Below are positions 29,627-40,602 of a stretch of DNA of 64,000 bases, piece by piece. The translations under genes and the position numbers were made by a program. Source of the stretch: Comamonas testosteroni. GTDB taxonomy: Bacteria > Pseudomonadota > Gammaproteobacteria > Burkholderiales > Burkholderiaceae_C. Numbering within the stretch: position 1 is the first letter of the stretch; each line of letters starts with the position of its first letter. The DNA is taken from positions 372,001 to 436,000 of the forward strand of contig NZ_CP043568.1 in assembly GCF_014076415.1 (NCBI RefSeq), given 5' to 3'. The notes beneath the pieces were generated by a model. It worked only from the letters and a program-made list of their open reading frames with translations, searched no databases and had not been told where the DNA came from.

Positions 29627-30166
29627 ATGGCAGAACTCGCCACCATTGCCCGCCCTTACGCCGAAGCATTGTTCAAAGCCTGCGCCGACAAGGCTGCAGA
29701 TTTGAACAGCACTGTCGCTTGGGTGGAGGAATTGGCGGCGATTGCCGCCAATCCGCAATTGCGCCAACTGGCCGACAACCCGAACGTGAGCGACGCGCAA
29801 GTGTTCGATCTCATCACAGGTGTGGCCAAGTCGGCATTGCCCGAGTCCGCACGCAACTTCCTGCGTGTGGTCCTCGAAAACGGCCGTCTGGACGTGCTGC
29901 CTGAAGTGGCAGCCCAGTTCCGCAGCCTCGTGAACAGCAAGAGCGGCTCTTCGGATGCCGTGGTGTACAGCGCTTTCCCGATTGAGGATGCAGCGCTGGC
30001 CGAGCTTGGCGCCACGCTGGAAAAGCGCTTTGGCCGCAAGCTGAATCTCACCGTGAAGCTCGATGAATCGCTGATCGGTGGCGTTCGCGTTGTGGTGGGC
30101 GACGAGGTGCTGGACACCTCCGTCAAGGCCCGTCTGGAACAAATGAAAGCGGCCCTCACGGCGTAA
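29627..30166 (+). CDS. atpH: ATP synthase F1 subunit delta
   Basis: 179 residues, [16 protein letters not shown] at the N-terminus and [20 protein letters not shown] near the C-terminus, both diagnostic. It joins the top of F1 to subunit b. GGAAAG precedes the start. Confidence 0.96.
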   Translation: MAELATIARPYAEALFKACADKAADLNSTVAWVEELAAIAANPQLRQLADNPNVSDAQVFDLITGVAKSALPESARNFLRVVLENGRLDVLPEVAAQFRSLVNSKSGSSDAVVYSAFPIEDAALAELGATLEKRFGRKLNLTVKLDESLIGGVRVVVGDEVLDTSVKARLEQMKAALTA

Positions 30167-30211
30167 TGCGCTTGAGGTCTCGGCTAACACACAAGAAAGA
30201 AGGAAAGAGTC

Positions 30212-31771
30212 ATGCAACTCAATCCCGCAGAAATTTCTGAACTGATCAAGAGCCGCATCGAAGGGCTGGCTGCTAGCACTGACGTCCGTAACCAAGGCAC
30301 CGTGGTGTCGGTGACTGACGGTATCGTGCGCGTGCACGGCCTGTCGGACGTGATGGCTGGCGAAATGCTGGAATTCCCCGCAGGCGCCGACGGTCAACCC
30401 ACTTACGGTCTGGCTCTGAACCTGGAGCGCGACTCCGTGGGCGCCGTGATTCTGGGTGCCTACGAGCACATCGCAGAAGGCAACACCGTCAAGTGCACCG
30501 GCCGTATCCTGGAAGTGCCCGTGGGTCCCGAGCTGGTCGGCCGCGTGGTGAACGCCCTGGGTCAGCCTATCGACGGCAAGGGTCCCATCAACGCCAAGAT
30601 GACGGACGTGATCGAGAAGGTTGCACCTGGCGTGATCGCACGTCAATCCGTGGATCAGCCCCTGCAAACCGGTATCAAGTCCATCGACTCCATGGTTCCC
30701 GTGGGCCGTGGTCAGCGTGAACTGATCATTGGTGACCGTCAGACTGGTAAGACGGCTGTCGCTATCGACGCCATCATCAACCAGAAGGGCCAGGGCGTTA
30801 TCTGTATCTACGTGGCTATTGGTCAGAAGGCTTCTTCGATCAAGAACGTGGTGCGCTCTCTGGAACAAGCTGGCGCGATGGACTACACCATCGTCGTGGC
30901 TGCGACCGCTTCCGAATCCGCTGCCATGCAGTACGTGTCGGCCTACGCTGGCTGCACCATGGGTGAATACTTCCGCGACCGCGGCGAAGACGCTCTGATC
31001 GTTTATGACGATCTGTCCAAGCAAGCCGTGGCCTACCGTCAAGTTTCGCTGCTGCTGCGTCGTCCTCCCGGACGTGAAGCCTTCCCCGGCGACGTGTTCT
31101 ATCTCCACAGCCGTCTGCTGGAGCGTGCCGCTCGCGTGAACGCCGACTACGTCGAAGCCTTCACCAAGGGTGAAGTCAAGGGCAAGACCGGTTCTCTGAC
31201 CGCTCTGCCTATCATCGAAACACAAGCTGGCGACGTGTCCGCTTTCGTTCCCACGAACGTGATTTCGATTACCGACGGCCAGATCTTCCTGGAAACCAGC
31301 CTGTTCAACGCCGGTATCCGTCCCGCTATCAACGCCGGTATTTCGGTGTCCCGCGTGGGTGGTTCCGCTCAGACCAAGGTTGTGAAGGGCCTGTCCGGCG
31401 GTATCCGTACCGACCTGGCTCAGTACCGTGAACTGGCTGCCTTTGCGCAGTTCGCTTCCGATCTGGACGATGCAACCCGCAAGCAGCTGGACCGCGGCGC
31501 CCGCGTGACCGAACTGCTCAAGCAGGCTCAGTACTCTCCTCTGTCGACCGCTCTGATGGCCGCTTCTCTGTTCGCAGTGAACAAGGGCTTCATGGACGAT
31601 ATCGAAGTCAAGCAAGTGCTGCCCTTCGAATCTGGTCTGCACCAGTTCCTGAAGACCAGCCACGGCGCTCTGCTCGACCGTCTGAACGAAAAGCGTGCTT
31701 TCGACAAGGAAGGCAAGGACGAAGCTGAACTGACTGCAGCCATTACTGCATTCAAGAAGTCCTTCGCTTAA
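30212..31771 (+). CDS. atpA: ATP synthase F1 subunit alpha
   Basis: 519 residues. P-loop GDRQTGKT at about 174-181, with the usual non-catalytic nucleotide site and the arginine finger in [23 protein letters not shown] gives a strong RBS. Confidence 0.99.
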   Translation: MQLNPAEISELIKSRIEGLAASTDVRNQGTVVSVTDGIVRVHGLSDVMAGEMLEFPAGADGQPTYGLALNLERDSVGAVILGAYEHIAEGNTVKCTGRILEVPVGPELVGRVVNALGQPIDGKGPINAKMTDVIEKVAPGVIARQSVDQPLQTGIKSIDSMVPVGRGQRELIIGDRQTGKTAVAIDAIINQKGQGVICIYVAIGQKASSIKNVVRSLEQAGAMDYTIVVAATASESAAMQYVSAYAGCTMGEYFRDRGEDALIVYDDLSKQAVAYRQVSLLLRRPPGREAFPGDVFYLHSRLLERAARVNADYVEAFTKGEVKGKTGSLTALPIIETQAGDVSAFVPTNVISITDGQIFLETSLFNAGIRPAINAGISVSRVGGSAQTKVVKGLSGGIRTDLAQYRELAAFAQFASDLDDATRKQLDRGARVTELLKQAQYSPLSTALMAASLFAVNKGFMDDIEVKQVLPFESGLHQFLKTSHGALLDRLNEKRAFDKEGKDEAELTAAITAFKKSFA

Positions 31772-31789
31772 TACCGGCGAGGAGTCATC

Positions 31790-32656
31790 ATGGCAGCAGG
31801 TAAGGAAATACGCGGCAAGATCAAATCGGTGGAAAACACCAAGAAGATCACCAAAGCCATGGAAATGGTGGCTGCATCCAAAATGCGCAAGGCGCAGGAC
31901 CGGATGCTGGCTGCCCGTCCATATAGCGAAAAAATCCGCAACATTGCAGCCCATCTTGGCGAAGCTAACCCTGAATATGTGCATCCGTTCATGCAAGTGA
32001 ACGATGCCAAGAAGGTCGGCGTCATCGTGGTGACGACCGACAAGGGTTTGTGCGGCGGCATGAACACCAACGTGTTGCGTGTCGTCACCAACAAGTTGCG
32101 CGAACTGCAAGATGCGGGTGTTGCGACAGATGCAGTGGCCATTGGCGGCAAGGGACTGGGTTTCCTGAACCGTGTCGGTGCCAAGGTGGTCTCTCACGCT
32201 ACAGGCTTGGGCGACACGCCTCACCTGGACAAGCTCATCGGGCCTGTCAAGGTGTTGCTGGACCAATATGCTGAAGGCAAGCTGAGCGCGGTGTACCTGG
32301 CGTACACCAAGTTCATCAACACCATGAAGCAGGAGTCGGTGGTGGAGCAACTGCTCCCCCTGTCGTCCGAAAAATTGCAAGCCGAGAAGACGGGTGCATC
32401 CTGGGAATACATCTACGAGCCTGACGCTCAAAGCGTCATTGACGAACTGCTGGTTCGTTACGTGGAGTCCCTCGTGTACCAGGCAGTTGCGGAAAACATG
32501 GCGTCCGAGCAATCGGCGCGCATGGTGGCCATGAAGGCCGCTACCGACAACGCCGGCAACGTCATCAGCGAGTTGAAGCTGGTCTACAACAAGACGCGTC
32601 AGGCAGCGATTACGACCGAGTTGTCGGAAATCGTGGCAGGCGCAGCCGCTGTGTAA
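31790..32656 (+). CDS. atpG: ATP synthase F1 subunit gamma
   Basis: 288 residues. The rotor shaft N-terminus ([21 protein letters not shown]) and the C-terminal [19 protein letters not shown] are both conserved. It transmits c-ring rotation to the beta subunits. Confidence 0.98.
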   Translation: MAAGKEIRGKIKSVENTKKITKAMEMVAASKMRKAQDRMLAARPYSEKIRNIAAHLGEANPEYVHPFMQVNDAKKVGVIVVTTDKGLCGGMNTNVLRVVTNKLRELQDAGVATDAVAIGGKGLGFLNRVGAKVVSHATGLGDTPHLDKLIGPVKVLLDQYAEGKLSAVYLAYTKFINTMKQESVVEQLLPLSSEKLQAEKTGASWEYIYEPDAQSVIDELLVRYVESLVYQAVAENMASEQSARMVAMKAATDNAGNVISELKLVYNKTRQAAITTELSEIVAGAAAV

Positions 32657-32666
32657 ACGGCTTTAA

Positions 32667-34100
<1,434 letters not shown>

Positions 34101-34108
34101 CGGACTTT

Positions 34109-34215
34109 CACCCCCTGAGCGGCTAACGCCGCTTCCCCCTCTCTCTTCGGGAGGGGGACGACGCCCTCGCTGCGGGGGCGGCCCTTGCTTGGCGTCTCTT
34201 GCTTGGGGTGTGTCG
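34109..34215 (+). repeat. REP-like structured repeat between atpD and atpC
   Basis: Three stem-loops in a row: AGCGGC-TAAC-GCCGCT (34118-34133), TCCCCCTC / GAGGGGGA (34134-34158) and GACGCC / GGCGTC (34160-34196). C-runs and G-runs are unlike the flanking coding DNA. From memory, similar C-rich elements recur in intergenic DNA of Comamonadaceae; only this one copy is in the window. Confidence 0.65.
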
Positions 34216-34252
34216 GTTTTAGGACCAGTTTTAACCTTTTCAAGGAGCAAAG

Positions 34253-34669
34253 ATGAACACCATCCACGTTGATGTGGTCAGTGCCGAAGAGTCCATCTTC
34301 TCCGGTGAAGCGCGCTTTGTCGCCTTGCCCGGCGAAGCGGGCGAGCTGGGCATTTATCCCCGCCACACACCGCTGATCACCCGCATCAAGCCGGGTTCGG
34401 TGCGCATCGAAATGCCTGATGGCAGCGAAGAGTTCGTCTTCGTGGCCGGTGGCATTTTGGAAGTGCAACCCAACTGCGTGACCGTGCTGTCCGACACCGC
34501 CATCCGCGGCAAGGATCTGGACGATGAAAAGGCGCAAAAGGCCAAGGCTGCCGCTGAGGAAGCCCTGAAGAACGCCAAGGGCGAGCTGGATATCGCTCGT
34601 GCACAGTCCGAGCTGGCCGTCATGGCCGCTCAGATTGCCGCTCTGCGCAAGTATCGCCAGAAGCGTTGA
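34253..34669 (+). CDS. atpC: ATP synthase F1 subunit epsilon
   Basis: 138 residues: an N-terminal beta-sandwich ([17 protein letters not shown]) and a C-terminal helical hairpin that can inhibit ATP hydrolysis. It is separated from atpD by 152 bp, mostly repeat, unlike the short gaps elsewhere in the operon. CAAGGAG precedes the ATG. Confidence 0.98.
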   Translation: MNTIHVDVVSAEESIFSGEARFVALPGEAGELGIYPRHTPLITRIKPGSVRIEMPDGSEEFVFVAGGILEVQPNCVTVLSDTAIRGKDLDDEKAQKAKAAAEEALKNAKGELDIARAQSELAVMAAQIAALRKYRQKR

Positions 34670-34699
34670 TGTCCGGTGCCCTGGAGCACCTGCATCAGC

Positions 34700-34731
34700 A
34701 AAGAAAGCCACCGCATGCGGTGGCTTTCTTT
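34700..34731. terminator. Terminator of the atp operon, perfect palindrome
   Basis: A 32-bp perfect palindrome, AAAGAAAGCCACCGCA and its complement. It is 30 bp after atpC and can also serve the converging gene on the minus strand. Confidence 0.85.
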
Positions 34732-34830
34732 ATGGACTGCTGCTGCGGAAATCGAAGCGCACTGCGCTTGTCCAAAAGGGTCTGATCCCGAAACCAGCAG
34801 GATTCTGAACCGCGGCAGCGCGCAAGCAGC

Positions 34831-35100
34831 CTAGCCGTTGCAGGCGGCCTGATAGCCGTAGACCACGGAGTTGTCCTTGGGGTCCACATGGCGCGATTTG
34901 CGCACCACGGCCTTGCTAGGGTCTTCGCAGAGTGCTCGGATCTGGGCTTCGCACTTCTTGGGGTCATCTTCCTTGAGCTTGCAGCTCAGTGCGTAGTCGT
35001 ATTCGGCCGGCGTTTCGGCGCCCTTGGGGCTGATGGAGGAGCAGGCGCTCAGTGCCAAGGCAGAGCTGATGATGGCCAGAGAGAACAAAGATTTCTGCAT
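34831..35100 (-). CDS. Small putative lipoprotein of unknown function
   Basis: 89 residues. The signal peptide ends in the lipobox LSAC (C20), followed by SS. The mature part has four more cysteines (C40, C50, C58, C87), suggesting disulfides. No known domain is seen. It converges on atpC. Confidence 0.72.
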   Translation of the reverse strand: MQKSLFSLAIISSALALSACSSISPKGAETPAEYDYALSCKLKEDDPKKCEAQIRALCEDPSKAVVRKSRHVDPKDNSVVYGYQAACNG

Positions 35101-35241
35101 GCTTGAATGCTTTCTTAAGAAAATACGGCTGCCCCAAAACTAACACAGCCATGCGGGGAAAAAGGTTTTTTCTGGCTGGGACTGACCTGCTTTTGGGCTC
35201 ACGAGGCCTGTTTGCGGTGTCAAAAACAACAAAGGACGGAG

Positions 35242-35925
35242 ATGCGCTATAGCGGTGTCTTGACGCAATGGAATGACGAGCGTGGCTTTGGCTGGATAGA
35301 GACCGATAGCGGTGGTGAGCGTCTGTTTGTCCATATCAGTGCTTTTGAGCCGCGTCCGCCCGCAGAGCAGCGTCCTCAGCCTGGCCTGCGCCTGGAGTTT
35401 GCCGTCGGCATGGAGCAAGGCAAGAAGCGCGCGCTTCAGGTTGCGTGGCGCGCCACCGGTCAAATCCGTCAGCCGGCAGCGAAAGTATCCAGATTGGTGC
35501 GGCACAACAGCTCGCCTGCAGGGCGTTTGCAGTCCTCGCGTACGGCTCCTCAGGGCTGGCATGCCTCCAGTGGCTTCAGTTATGGTGCATTGCTGGTCTG
35601 GTTGCTGATGATGCTGGCCGCCGCCGTGATTTGGGGCGTGCCACGCATCCTCTGGCTGGTCTATGCAGGTCTTAGCATGCTGACCTTCATGGCCTACTGG
35701 CAGGACAAATGGGCCGCCCAGAAGGGGCATTGGCGCACGCCGGAAAAAACGCTGCAGACCATGGCTCTGGCCGGTGGCTGGCCCGGTGCCTTGCTGGCTC
35801 AGCAATGGCTGCGTCACAAAAGCAGCAAGACGAGCTTTCAGCTGCAGTTCTGGCTCATGGTTCTGATCAATGTGGCGACTGTGCTCTGGCTGTGCTCGCC
35901 CTATGGGCGGCATGTGCTGGCTTAG
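35242..35925 (+). CDS. Cold-shock-domain and DUF1294 membrane protein
   Basis: 227 residues from ATG 35242 behind AAAGGACGGAG; a TTG at 35212 is less likely. Residues 1-70 form a cold-shock-like RNA/DNA-binding domain (GVLTQWNDERGFGWIE, RLFVHISAF). After a polar linker come four hydrophobic stretches of DUF1294 (DKWAAQKGHWRTPEKTL, GGWPGALLAQQ). This domain pair is known in proteobacteria, but its task is not established. Confidence 0.85.
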   Translation: MRYSGVLTQWNDERGFGWIETDSGGERLFVHISAFEPRPPAEQRPQPGLRLEFAVGMEQGKKRALQVAWRATGQIRQPAAKVSRLVRHNSSPAGRLQSSRTAPQGWHASSGFSYGALLVWLLMMLAAAVIWGVPRILWLVYAGLSMLTFMAYWQDKWAAQKGHWRTPEKTLQTMALAGGWPGALLAQQWLRHKSSKTSFQLQFWLMVLINVATVLWLCSPYGRHVLA

Positions 35926-35978
35926 GGTGTTGGTGCCTTCAGCCGTTTTCCGGAAGACGCATGCAGCTTGACGCCTGA

Positions 35979-36518
35979 TTAGCTGCTGTGGCCTGGCAGA
36001 TGTCGCTCGACCACGGGCGAGTCTGGCAGGTTTCGTTCCGCGCTGGGGGCTGATTTGCGCGGGAAGTGGGTCTGCAACTGCCGACTGACGCGCTCCAGTG
36101 CCGATACCAGGCCCACGCTGAAATGCCCGCCCTGGAAGGCGGACTGCATATCGCTGATCAGCGTTTGCCATTGCTCGGCGCTCATGGTGCGGTCCAGGGC
36201 GCGGTCGGCCACGATTTCTATGGCGTGATCGGCCAGCAGCAGGTAGATGAGGGCGCCGTTGTTGTGCTCAGTGTCCCAGACACGGAGCTTTGCGAACTGC
36301 GAGAGCGCACGCTGGCGGGCCGTGGCATCGCGCCAGATATAGCTCCAGGGTAGGCCGGCCTCCACGCAGATGCGGACCTGGCCGGTGTGGCCCAGTTCAC
36401 TTTGGGCGATCAGCAGTTCCAGCTCCTTGAGCGTGGCAGGAGGCAAGGCCTTGCGCAGATGCTGTTCGGCCCAGCGGTGTCGCACCAGGCGTGCCAAGCG
36501 TTGGAAGATATTGCTCAT
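35979..36518 (-). CDS. TPM-domain protein (TLP18.3/Psb32-like), small
   Basis: 179 residues from ATG 36518; in-frame sequence further upstream is the Gly-rich tail of the preceding gene read in another frame. It resembles the TPM domain (VRICVEAGLPWSYIW, NNGALIYLLLADHAIEIVADRAL). No signal peptide. It begins one base after the stop of the larger TPM gene, so the two are translationally coupled. Confidence 0.8.
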   Translation of the reverse strand: MSNIFQRLARLVRHRWAEQHLRKALPPATLKELELLIAQSELGHTGQVRICVEAGLPWSYIWRDATARQRALSQFAKLRVWDTEHNNGALIYLLLADHAIEIVADRALDRTMSAEQWQTLISDMQSAFQGGHFSVGLVSALERVSRQLQTHFPRKSAPSAERNLPDSPVVERHLPGHSS

Positions 36519-36519
36519 T

Positions 36520-37446
36520 TCACCAATCCCCCGAGGCGCCACCGCCACCAAAGCTGCCGCCGCCCCCCGAGCTGAAGCCACCGCCCCCGCCGCTGCTCCA
36601 GCCGCCGCCCCCGCCCCCACCCCCGCCGGTGCCGATGTACGGTCCGCCCCCGCCACGCGAAAGGTTTGAGAGCAGGGTGAAGATCAGGCCCACAAAGCCA
36701 GCCACGCCTGCGATCAACAGGCTGGCGGTGATCACATAAGCGGCCACCCCGGCAACGCCGCCAATGAGCAGCGAACCCAGCACGCGGCCAAAAATGGCGC
36801 GTGCGACGGCAATCCCGATCGGAAAACCGAAGAACAGCAGAGGAAGCAGAAAGTCCAGCTGGTCGGCCCAGGACTTGCCGGACTTGCGCGGTTGGGACTG
36901 CGGTGCGGGCAGTTTCTCGCCATGAATCAGCAGGCTCATCTGCTCGATGGCGGCAGACAGTCCACCCGCATAGTCGTCGGCGCGAAAGCGCGGCTTCATG
37001 GCACTGTCGATGATGCGTGCAGCCTGGATGTCGGGAATGGCGCCTTCCAGCTTGCGCGCCACTTCGATGCGCATGCGCCTGTCGTTTTTGGCCACGACGA
37101 TGAGAGAGCCGTCGCCTATGTCCTTGCGTCCCAGCCTCCAGCTGCTGGCCACACGCCAGGAATAGGCTGCGATGTCTTCCGGGGCCGTTGTGGCAACCAT
37201 GAGCACGGCGACCTGGGCGCCGGTCTCATCCTCCAGCTTCTTGAGCTGCTCGCTCAGCGATTGCAGATCGCCGGGGCTCAGCGTGCCGGTCTGGTCGATG
37301 ATGCGCGCAGTGAGCTCGGGAACAGGCTGAAGTTGCGTGCCTGCAGCACCTTGTGCCCAGACTGGCAGCGCCGCAAGCAGTGCCAGCCATGCAAAAACAA
37401 TAGCTGCAAGCGCTTTATGTATAAGAGCTTGATGCATGTGGTGCAT
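36520..37446 (-). CDS. TPM-domain (YgcG-like) secreted membrane protein with Gly-rich tail
   Basis: 308 residues from ATG 37446 (TTG at 37468-37470, just after the lemA stop, or ATG 37437 are alternatives). A signal peptide ends near PVWAQ. The TPM domain covers about residues 40-165 (RIIDQTGTLSPGDLQSL, DGSLIVVAKNDRRMRIEV). Two or three helices follow, then a glycine-rich tail of about 45 residues ending GASGDW. Part of the signal peptide is encoded in a dispersed repeat. The lemA-TPM-TPM order is common and may concern membrane protein quality. Confidence 0.85.
   Translation of the reverse strand: MHHMHQALIHKALAAIVFAWLALLAALPVWAQGAAGTQLQPVPELTARIIDQTGTLSPGDLQSLSEQLKKLEDETGAQVAVLMVATTAPEDIAAYSWRVASSWRLGRKDIGDGSLIVVAKNDRRMRIEVARKLEGAIPDIQAARIIDSAMKPRFRADDYAGGLSAAIEQMSLLIHGEKLPAPQSQPRKSGKSWADQLDFLLPLLFFGFPIGIAVARAIFGRVLGSLLIGGVAGVAAYVITASLLIAGVAGFVGLIFTLLSNLSRGGGGPYIGTGGGGGGGGGWSSGGGGGFSSGGGGSFGGGGASGDW
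37392..37436 (+). repeat. Dispersed repeat, copy F, inside a signal-peptide coding region
   Basis: CAAAAACAATAGCTGCAAGC, then GCTTTATGTATAAG and AGCTTGATGCATG match the family. Read on the minus strand it encodes roughly residues 5-19 of the TPM protein, including much of the hydrophobic core of the signal peptide. Confidence 0.55.
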
Positions 37447-37470
37447 GGTTTTTGAAGCGGAAGCCTGCAA

Positions 37471-38088
37471 TTACTTGCTGCCAGCAGGCGCTGCGGGTGT
37501 GGAAAAGTCAACGGCTGGTGGCTGTGAGATCTGGGCTTCGTTCTGGACCGTGAAGGTCGGCTTGACCTTGTAGCTGAATACCTTGGCCGTGATATTGGTG
37601 GGGAAGCTGCGCGCCAGCACGTTGTAGGCTTGTACGGTGCCTATGTATTCGTTGCGCGCCACGGTGATGCGATTTTCTGTGCCTTCCAGCGTTACGCGCA
37701 GATCGCGGAACGCCTGGTTGGCCTTGAGTTCGGGGTATTTTTCCGCCACCACCATCAGGCGTGAGAGCGCGCTGGAAATCTCGCCCTGAGCCTGCTGGAA
37801 CTTGTTGAAGGCTTCGGGGTTGTTGATCAGCTCGGGCGTGGCCTGAATCGAGGTGGCCTTGGCGCGTGCTTCGATCACCTTGGTCAGGGTCTCTTGCTCG
37901 AAGTTGGCTTCGCCCTTGACCGTGGCGACAATGTTCGGGATCAGGTCCGAGCGGCGCTGGTACTGATTCAGCACCTCGCTCCAGGCGGCCTTGGATTTTT
38001 CATCCAGGCGCTGAAAGTCGTTATAGCCGCAGCCCGTGAGGGAGAGCATGGAGGCCGCGGTTGCGATTGCCAGAAGCCAGCGTTTCAT
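37471..38088 (-). CDS. lemA: LemA family protein
   Basis: 205 residues from ATG 38088, preceded by GGAAAC; the ATG four codons upstream (38100) has no RBS. The N-terminus MKRWLLAIAT leads to a lipobox-like SLTGC (C20). The LemA core includes WSEVLNQYQRRSDLIPNIVATV and FRDLRVTLEGTENRITVARNEY. It heads an operon with two TPM-domain genes. Confidence 0.92.
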   Translation of the reverse strand: MKRWLLAIATAASMLSLTGCGYNDFQRLDEKSKAAWSEVLNQYQRRSDLIPNIVATVKGEANFEQETLTKVIEARAKATSIQATPELINNPEAFNKFQQAQGEISSALSRLMVVAEKYPELKANQAFRDLRVTLEGTENRITVARNEYIGTVQAYNVLARSFPTNITAKVFSYKVKPTFTVQNEAQISQPPAVDFSTPAAPAGSK

Positions 38089-38203
38089 GGGTGTTTCCAT
38101 TCACGAGATTGAGACGGAAACAATAGCATAAGGGCTTGGTCGGTTCGTGTGTGTGCAAGGCCTGTCACCCTGCCCGCTGCCCGGCGGCGCTAGCATTGCA
38201 ATC

Positions 38204-38959
38204 ATGTCCACTGTTTCTGCACTCGATGCCCTGCGTGGCGCACAGCGTCCCGGCCCGAAAACTGCGACCTTGCCGCGCCTGTTGCTGGCCGGGGCCACGG
38301 GGCCGCTGGGTAACGAGGTGCTCAGCCGCGTGGTAGGTGCGCAGAACTATGGGCTGGTCCAGGTGCTGGCACGCGAGCCCTATGTCCAGGGCCTGCGTGG
38401 CATGGAGTTGCTGACGCAGCTGCACGGCGATGTGCAGCAATGGCCTGTGCAGAGTGCCGATGTGGGCCTCATCATGTTTGAGCCTCCGCGTCCCTATTAC
38501 CAGCGCGAGCGCGCCTTGTGGACGCCCCGGCCCGATCAGCTGCCGGCGGTGGCGCAGTGGATGCAGCGCTGTGGCGTGCATACGCTTGCCGTGGTGTTGC
38601 CCCACGATACGGGCAGCCTGCCCCAGGCTTTGAAGCAGGGACTGGCCAATCTCAATGAGCAAGGCGTAGCTGCGCTGGGCTTCGAGCGCCTGATTTTTGT
38701 GCGCTCGGCCAGAGAGGCCCGGAAAATCAATACCGACCATTGGCTGCAGCGTACGGCAAAGACCATGCTTTCGGTGCTCAGCTATATGCTGCCGCAGACG
38801 GAGCGACCGGTGCGGGCCATGCATGTGGCCCGTCTGGTGGAGGCGGCCTTGCTCAAGGCGCCGCCGGGAATTCATGTGGCTCCGCCTGAACTGGTCTGGC
38901 GTGCGGCGCAAAAAGACGCCCTGCAGTCAGAGCTGCGCAACTGGCTGGGTTCCCCATGA
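38204..38959 (+). CDS. NAD(P)-binding Rossmann-fold protein
   Basis: 251 residues from ATG 38204 (the longer opening from 38147 is not supported). LLLAGATGPLGNEVL (about 26-40) is the nucleotide-binding glycine motif of SDR/NmrA-like proteins. The catalytic YxxxK is not obvious, so it may not be a dehydrogenase. It overlaps the next gene by four bases (ATGA). Confidence 0.7.
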   Translation: MSTVSALDALRGAQRPGPKTATLPRLLLAGATGPLGNEVLSRVVGAQNYGLVQVLAREPYVQGLRGMELLTQLHGDVQQWPVQSADVGLIMFEPPRPYYQRERALWTPRPDQLPAVAQWMQRCGVHTLAVVLPHDTGSLPQALKQGLANLNEQGVAALGFERLIFVRSAREARKINTDHWLQRTAKTMLSVLSYMLPQTERPVRAMHVARLVEAALLKAPPGIHVAPPELVWRAAQKDALQSELRNWLGSP

Positions 38960-39927
38960 ATTTCGAACAATTTCGTGCACCTTGGTGGCAGCCCGGAGGT
39001 CATGTCCAGACCATTTGGGCTGCACTCTGTGCGAAGGGCGGAGAGTCTCCGAGGTGGCGGCGCGAGCGCTGGGATACGCCCGATGGCGATTTCATCGATA
39101 TCGATTTTTCAAGCCATCTGGCCAGTGCAAGCGCTCCCACACTGGTGCTGTTCCATGGCCTGGAAGGCTCTTCCTCCAGCCACTACGCCAAAGCCCTGGC
39201 ACAGGTCTGCGCGCAGCGCGGCTGGCATCTGGCCGTGCCGCATTTTCGCGGCTGCAGCGGTGAGCCCAATCGCTTGCTGCGTGCTTATCACTCTGGCGAC
39301 TCGGACGAGGTGGACTGGATTTTGCGCAGGCTGCAGCAGAGCACGAGCGGCGAGTTGCTGGCAATGGGTGTATCGTTGGGCGGCAACGCCCTTGCGCGCT
39401 GGGCCGGGCTGCAGCAGCGGGCGGCTGCAGAACTCGTCAAGGGCGCGGCAGTGATCTGTGCGCCGCTGGACCTGGTGGCCGGAGGCGTCAATCTGGGCCA
39501 GGGGCTCAATCGCTGGATTTACACCCCCATTTTCATGCGTACCCTGGTGCCCAAGGCCCTTGCCAAATGGCAGCAGTCGCCGGACTTGTTCGACAGGGAG
39601 CGGCTGCAGCGCGCGCGCACCCTGCATGACTTTGACGATGTGTTCACGGCCCCGGTCCATGGCTTCAGGGATGCCGATGATTACTGGAGCCGGGCCTCGG
39701 CCAAGCCCCTGCTCAAGCAAGTGGCCGTGCCCTTGTTGCTGCTCAATGCGCGCAACGATCCGTTTGTGCCGGCGCACAGCCTGCCCAGGCCCGATGAGGT
39801 CAGTGCCTCCGTGCAGCTATGGCAGCCGCCCCACGGTGGACATGTGGGCTTTGCCAGCGGTGCATGGCCTGCCCATGTGCAGGCCATGCCGCTGGCCGTG
39901 ACCGAATGGCTGGAGCAGTGGCTCTGA
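38956..39927 (+). CDS. Alpha/beta hydrolase, YheT family
   Basis: 323 residues. N-terminal PWWQPGGHVQTIWAAL and FHGLEGSSSSHY are typical of YheT. The nucleophile is S140 in GVSLGGN, and the His is in PPHGGHVGF. The D of NARNDPFVP completes the triad. Substrate unknown. Confidence 0.88.
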   Translation: MNFEQFRAPWWQPGGHVQTIWAALCAKGGESPRWRRERWDTPDGDFIDIDFSSHLASASAPTLVLFHGLEGSSSSHYAKALAQVCAQRGWHLAVPHFRGCSGEPNRLLRAYHSGDSDEVDWILRRLQQSTSGELLAMGVSLGGNALARWAGLQQRAAAELVKGAAVICAPLDLVAGGVNLGQGLNRWIYTPIFMRTLVPKALAKWQQSPDLFDRERLQRARTLHDFDDVFTAPVHGFRDADDYWSRASAKPLLKQVAVPLLLLNARNDPFVPAHSLPRPDEVSASVQLWQPPHGGHVGFASGAWPAHVQAMPLAVTEWLEQWL

Positions 39928-39956
39928 GCGTTCGCAGAATAATCAGGAGATGAGTG

Positions 39957-40514
39957 ATGGATGACATCGTGAAGCAGGCCATGGCGAAATGGCCCAACGT
40001 GCCTGCCTGCAGCGGCTGGCTGGGTCTGGATGCGCGCGGCCAGTGGTGGCTCAGAGACGAGCAGGCCCAGGCATGCGGCACGTTTGCCGGCGGCAAGCCC
40101 GGAGCCAGGGGCAATCTGCTGCGCCACGAAAAGCTGGCCGAATTCATCGGTCGCAACTATCTGGCCGAGTCTGATGGTCGCTGGTATTTCCAGAACGGCC
40201 CGCAGCGTGTGTATGTGGAGCTGGAGAGTGCGCCATGGATATGGCGTCTGCGATGCACGGAGCATGGCCTGCAGCTCAGCAGCCACACGGGCCAGGAGCT
40301 GGCGGTCGAACAGGTGCAGCAGGTGCTGCTTGATGAGCAGGGGCGGCTTTTCCTGGCTTTGCCGCAGGGCCTGGGCATGGTGCACAGCCTGGACATGCTG
40401 GATGCCGCCAATGCGCTGGAAGGCGGCTTGCTGCCCGAGGTGCAGGAGGTCGACAGCGCTTCGCTGACATTGAAGTTCGGTTTTGTACCCAGTCCTGAGG
40501 GGTATCAAGTTTGA
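39957..40514 (+). CDS. DUF2946-like hypothetical protein
   Basis: 185 residues starting MDDIVKQAMAKWPNVPACSGWLGLDARG, behind CAGGAGA. It resembles a DUF2946-type family found in Burkholderiales. No signal peptide, helix or catalytic motif is visible. Its stop codon TGA lies inside repeat copy G. It may form a unit with the YheT gene 29 bp upstream. Confidence 0.75.
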   Translation: MDDIVKQAMAKWPNVPACSGWLGLDARGQWWLRDEQAQACGTFAGGKPGARGNLLRHEKLAEFIGRNYLAESDGRWYFQNGPQRVYVELESAPWIWRLRCTEHGLQLSSHTGQELAVEQVQQVLLDEQGRLFLALPQGLGMVHSLDMLDAANALEGGLLPEVQEVDSASLTLKFGFVPSPEGYQV

Positions 40515-40557
40515 TAGCTGCTTTCGCTTGCGTGCAAAGGGCTTGAGGCCAAAAATA
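40508..40557 (+). repeat. Dispersed repeat, copy G, supplying a stop codon
   Basis: AGTTTGATAGCTGCTTTCGC, then TTGCGTGCAAAGGG and CTTGAGGCCAAAAATA. It is the clearest copy. The TGA of TTTGATAGCT ends the upstream gene. Confidence 0.6.
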
Positions 40558-40583
40558 ACAAAACCGGCCAAAGGCCGGTTTTT
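40558..40583. terminator. Bidirectional terminator
   Basis: AAAACCGGCC, loop AAA, GGCCGGTTTTT: ten-base stem with A and T tails, between converging genes. Confidence 0.85.
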
Positions 40584-40602
40584 GCGGAGCAGAGAGCAGG
40601 GC

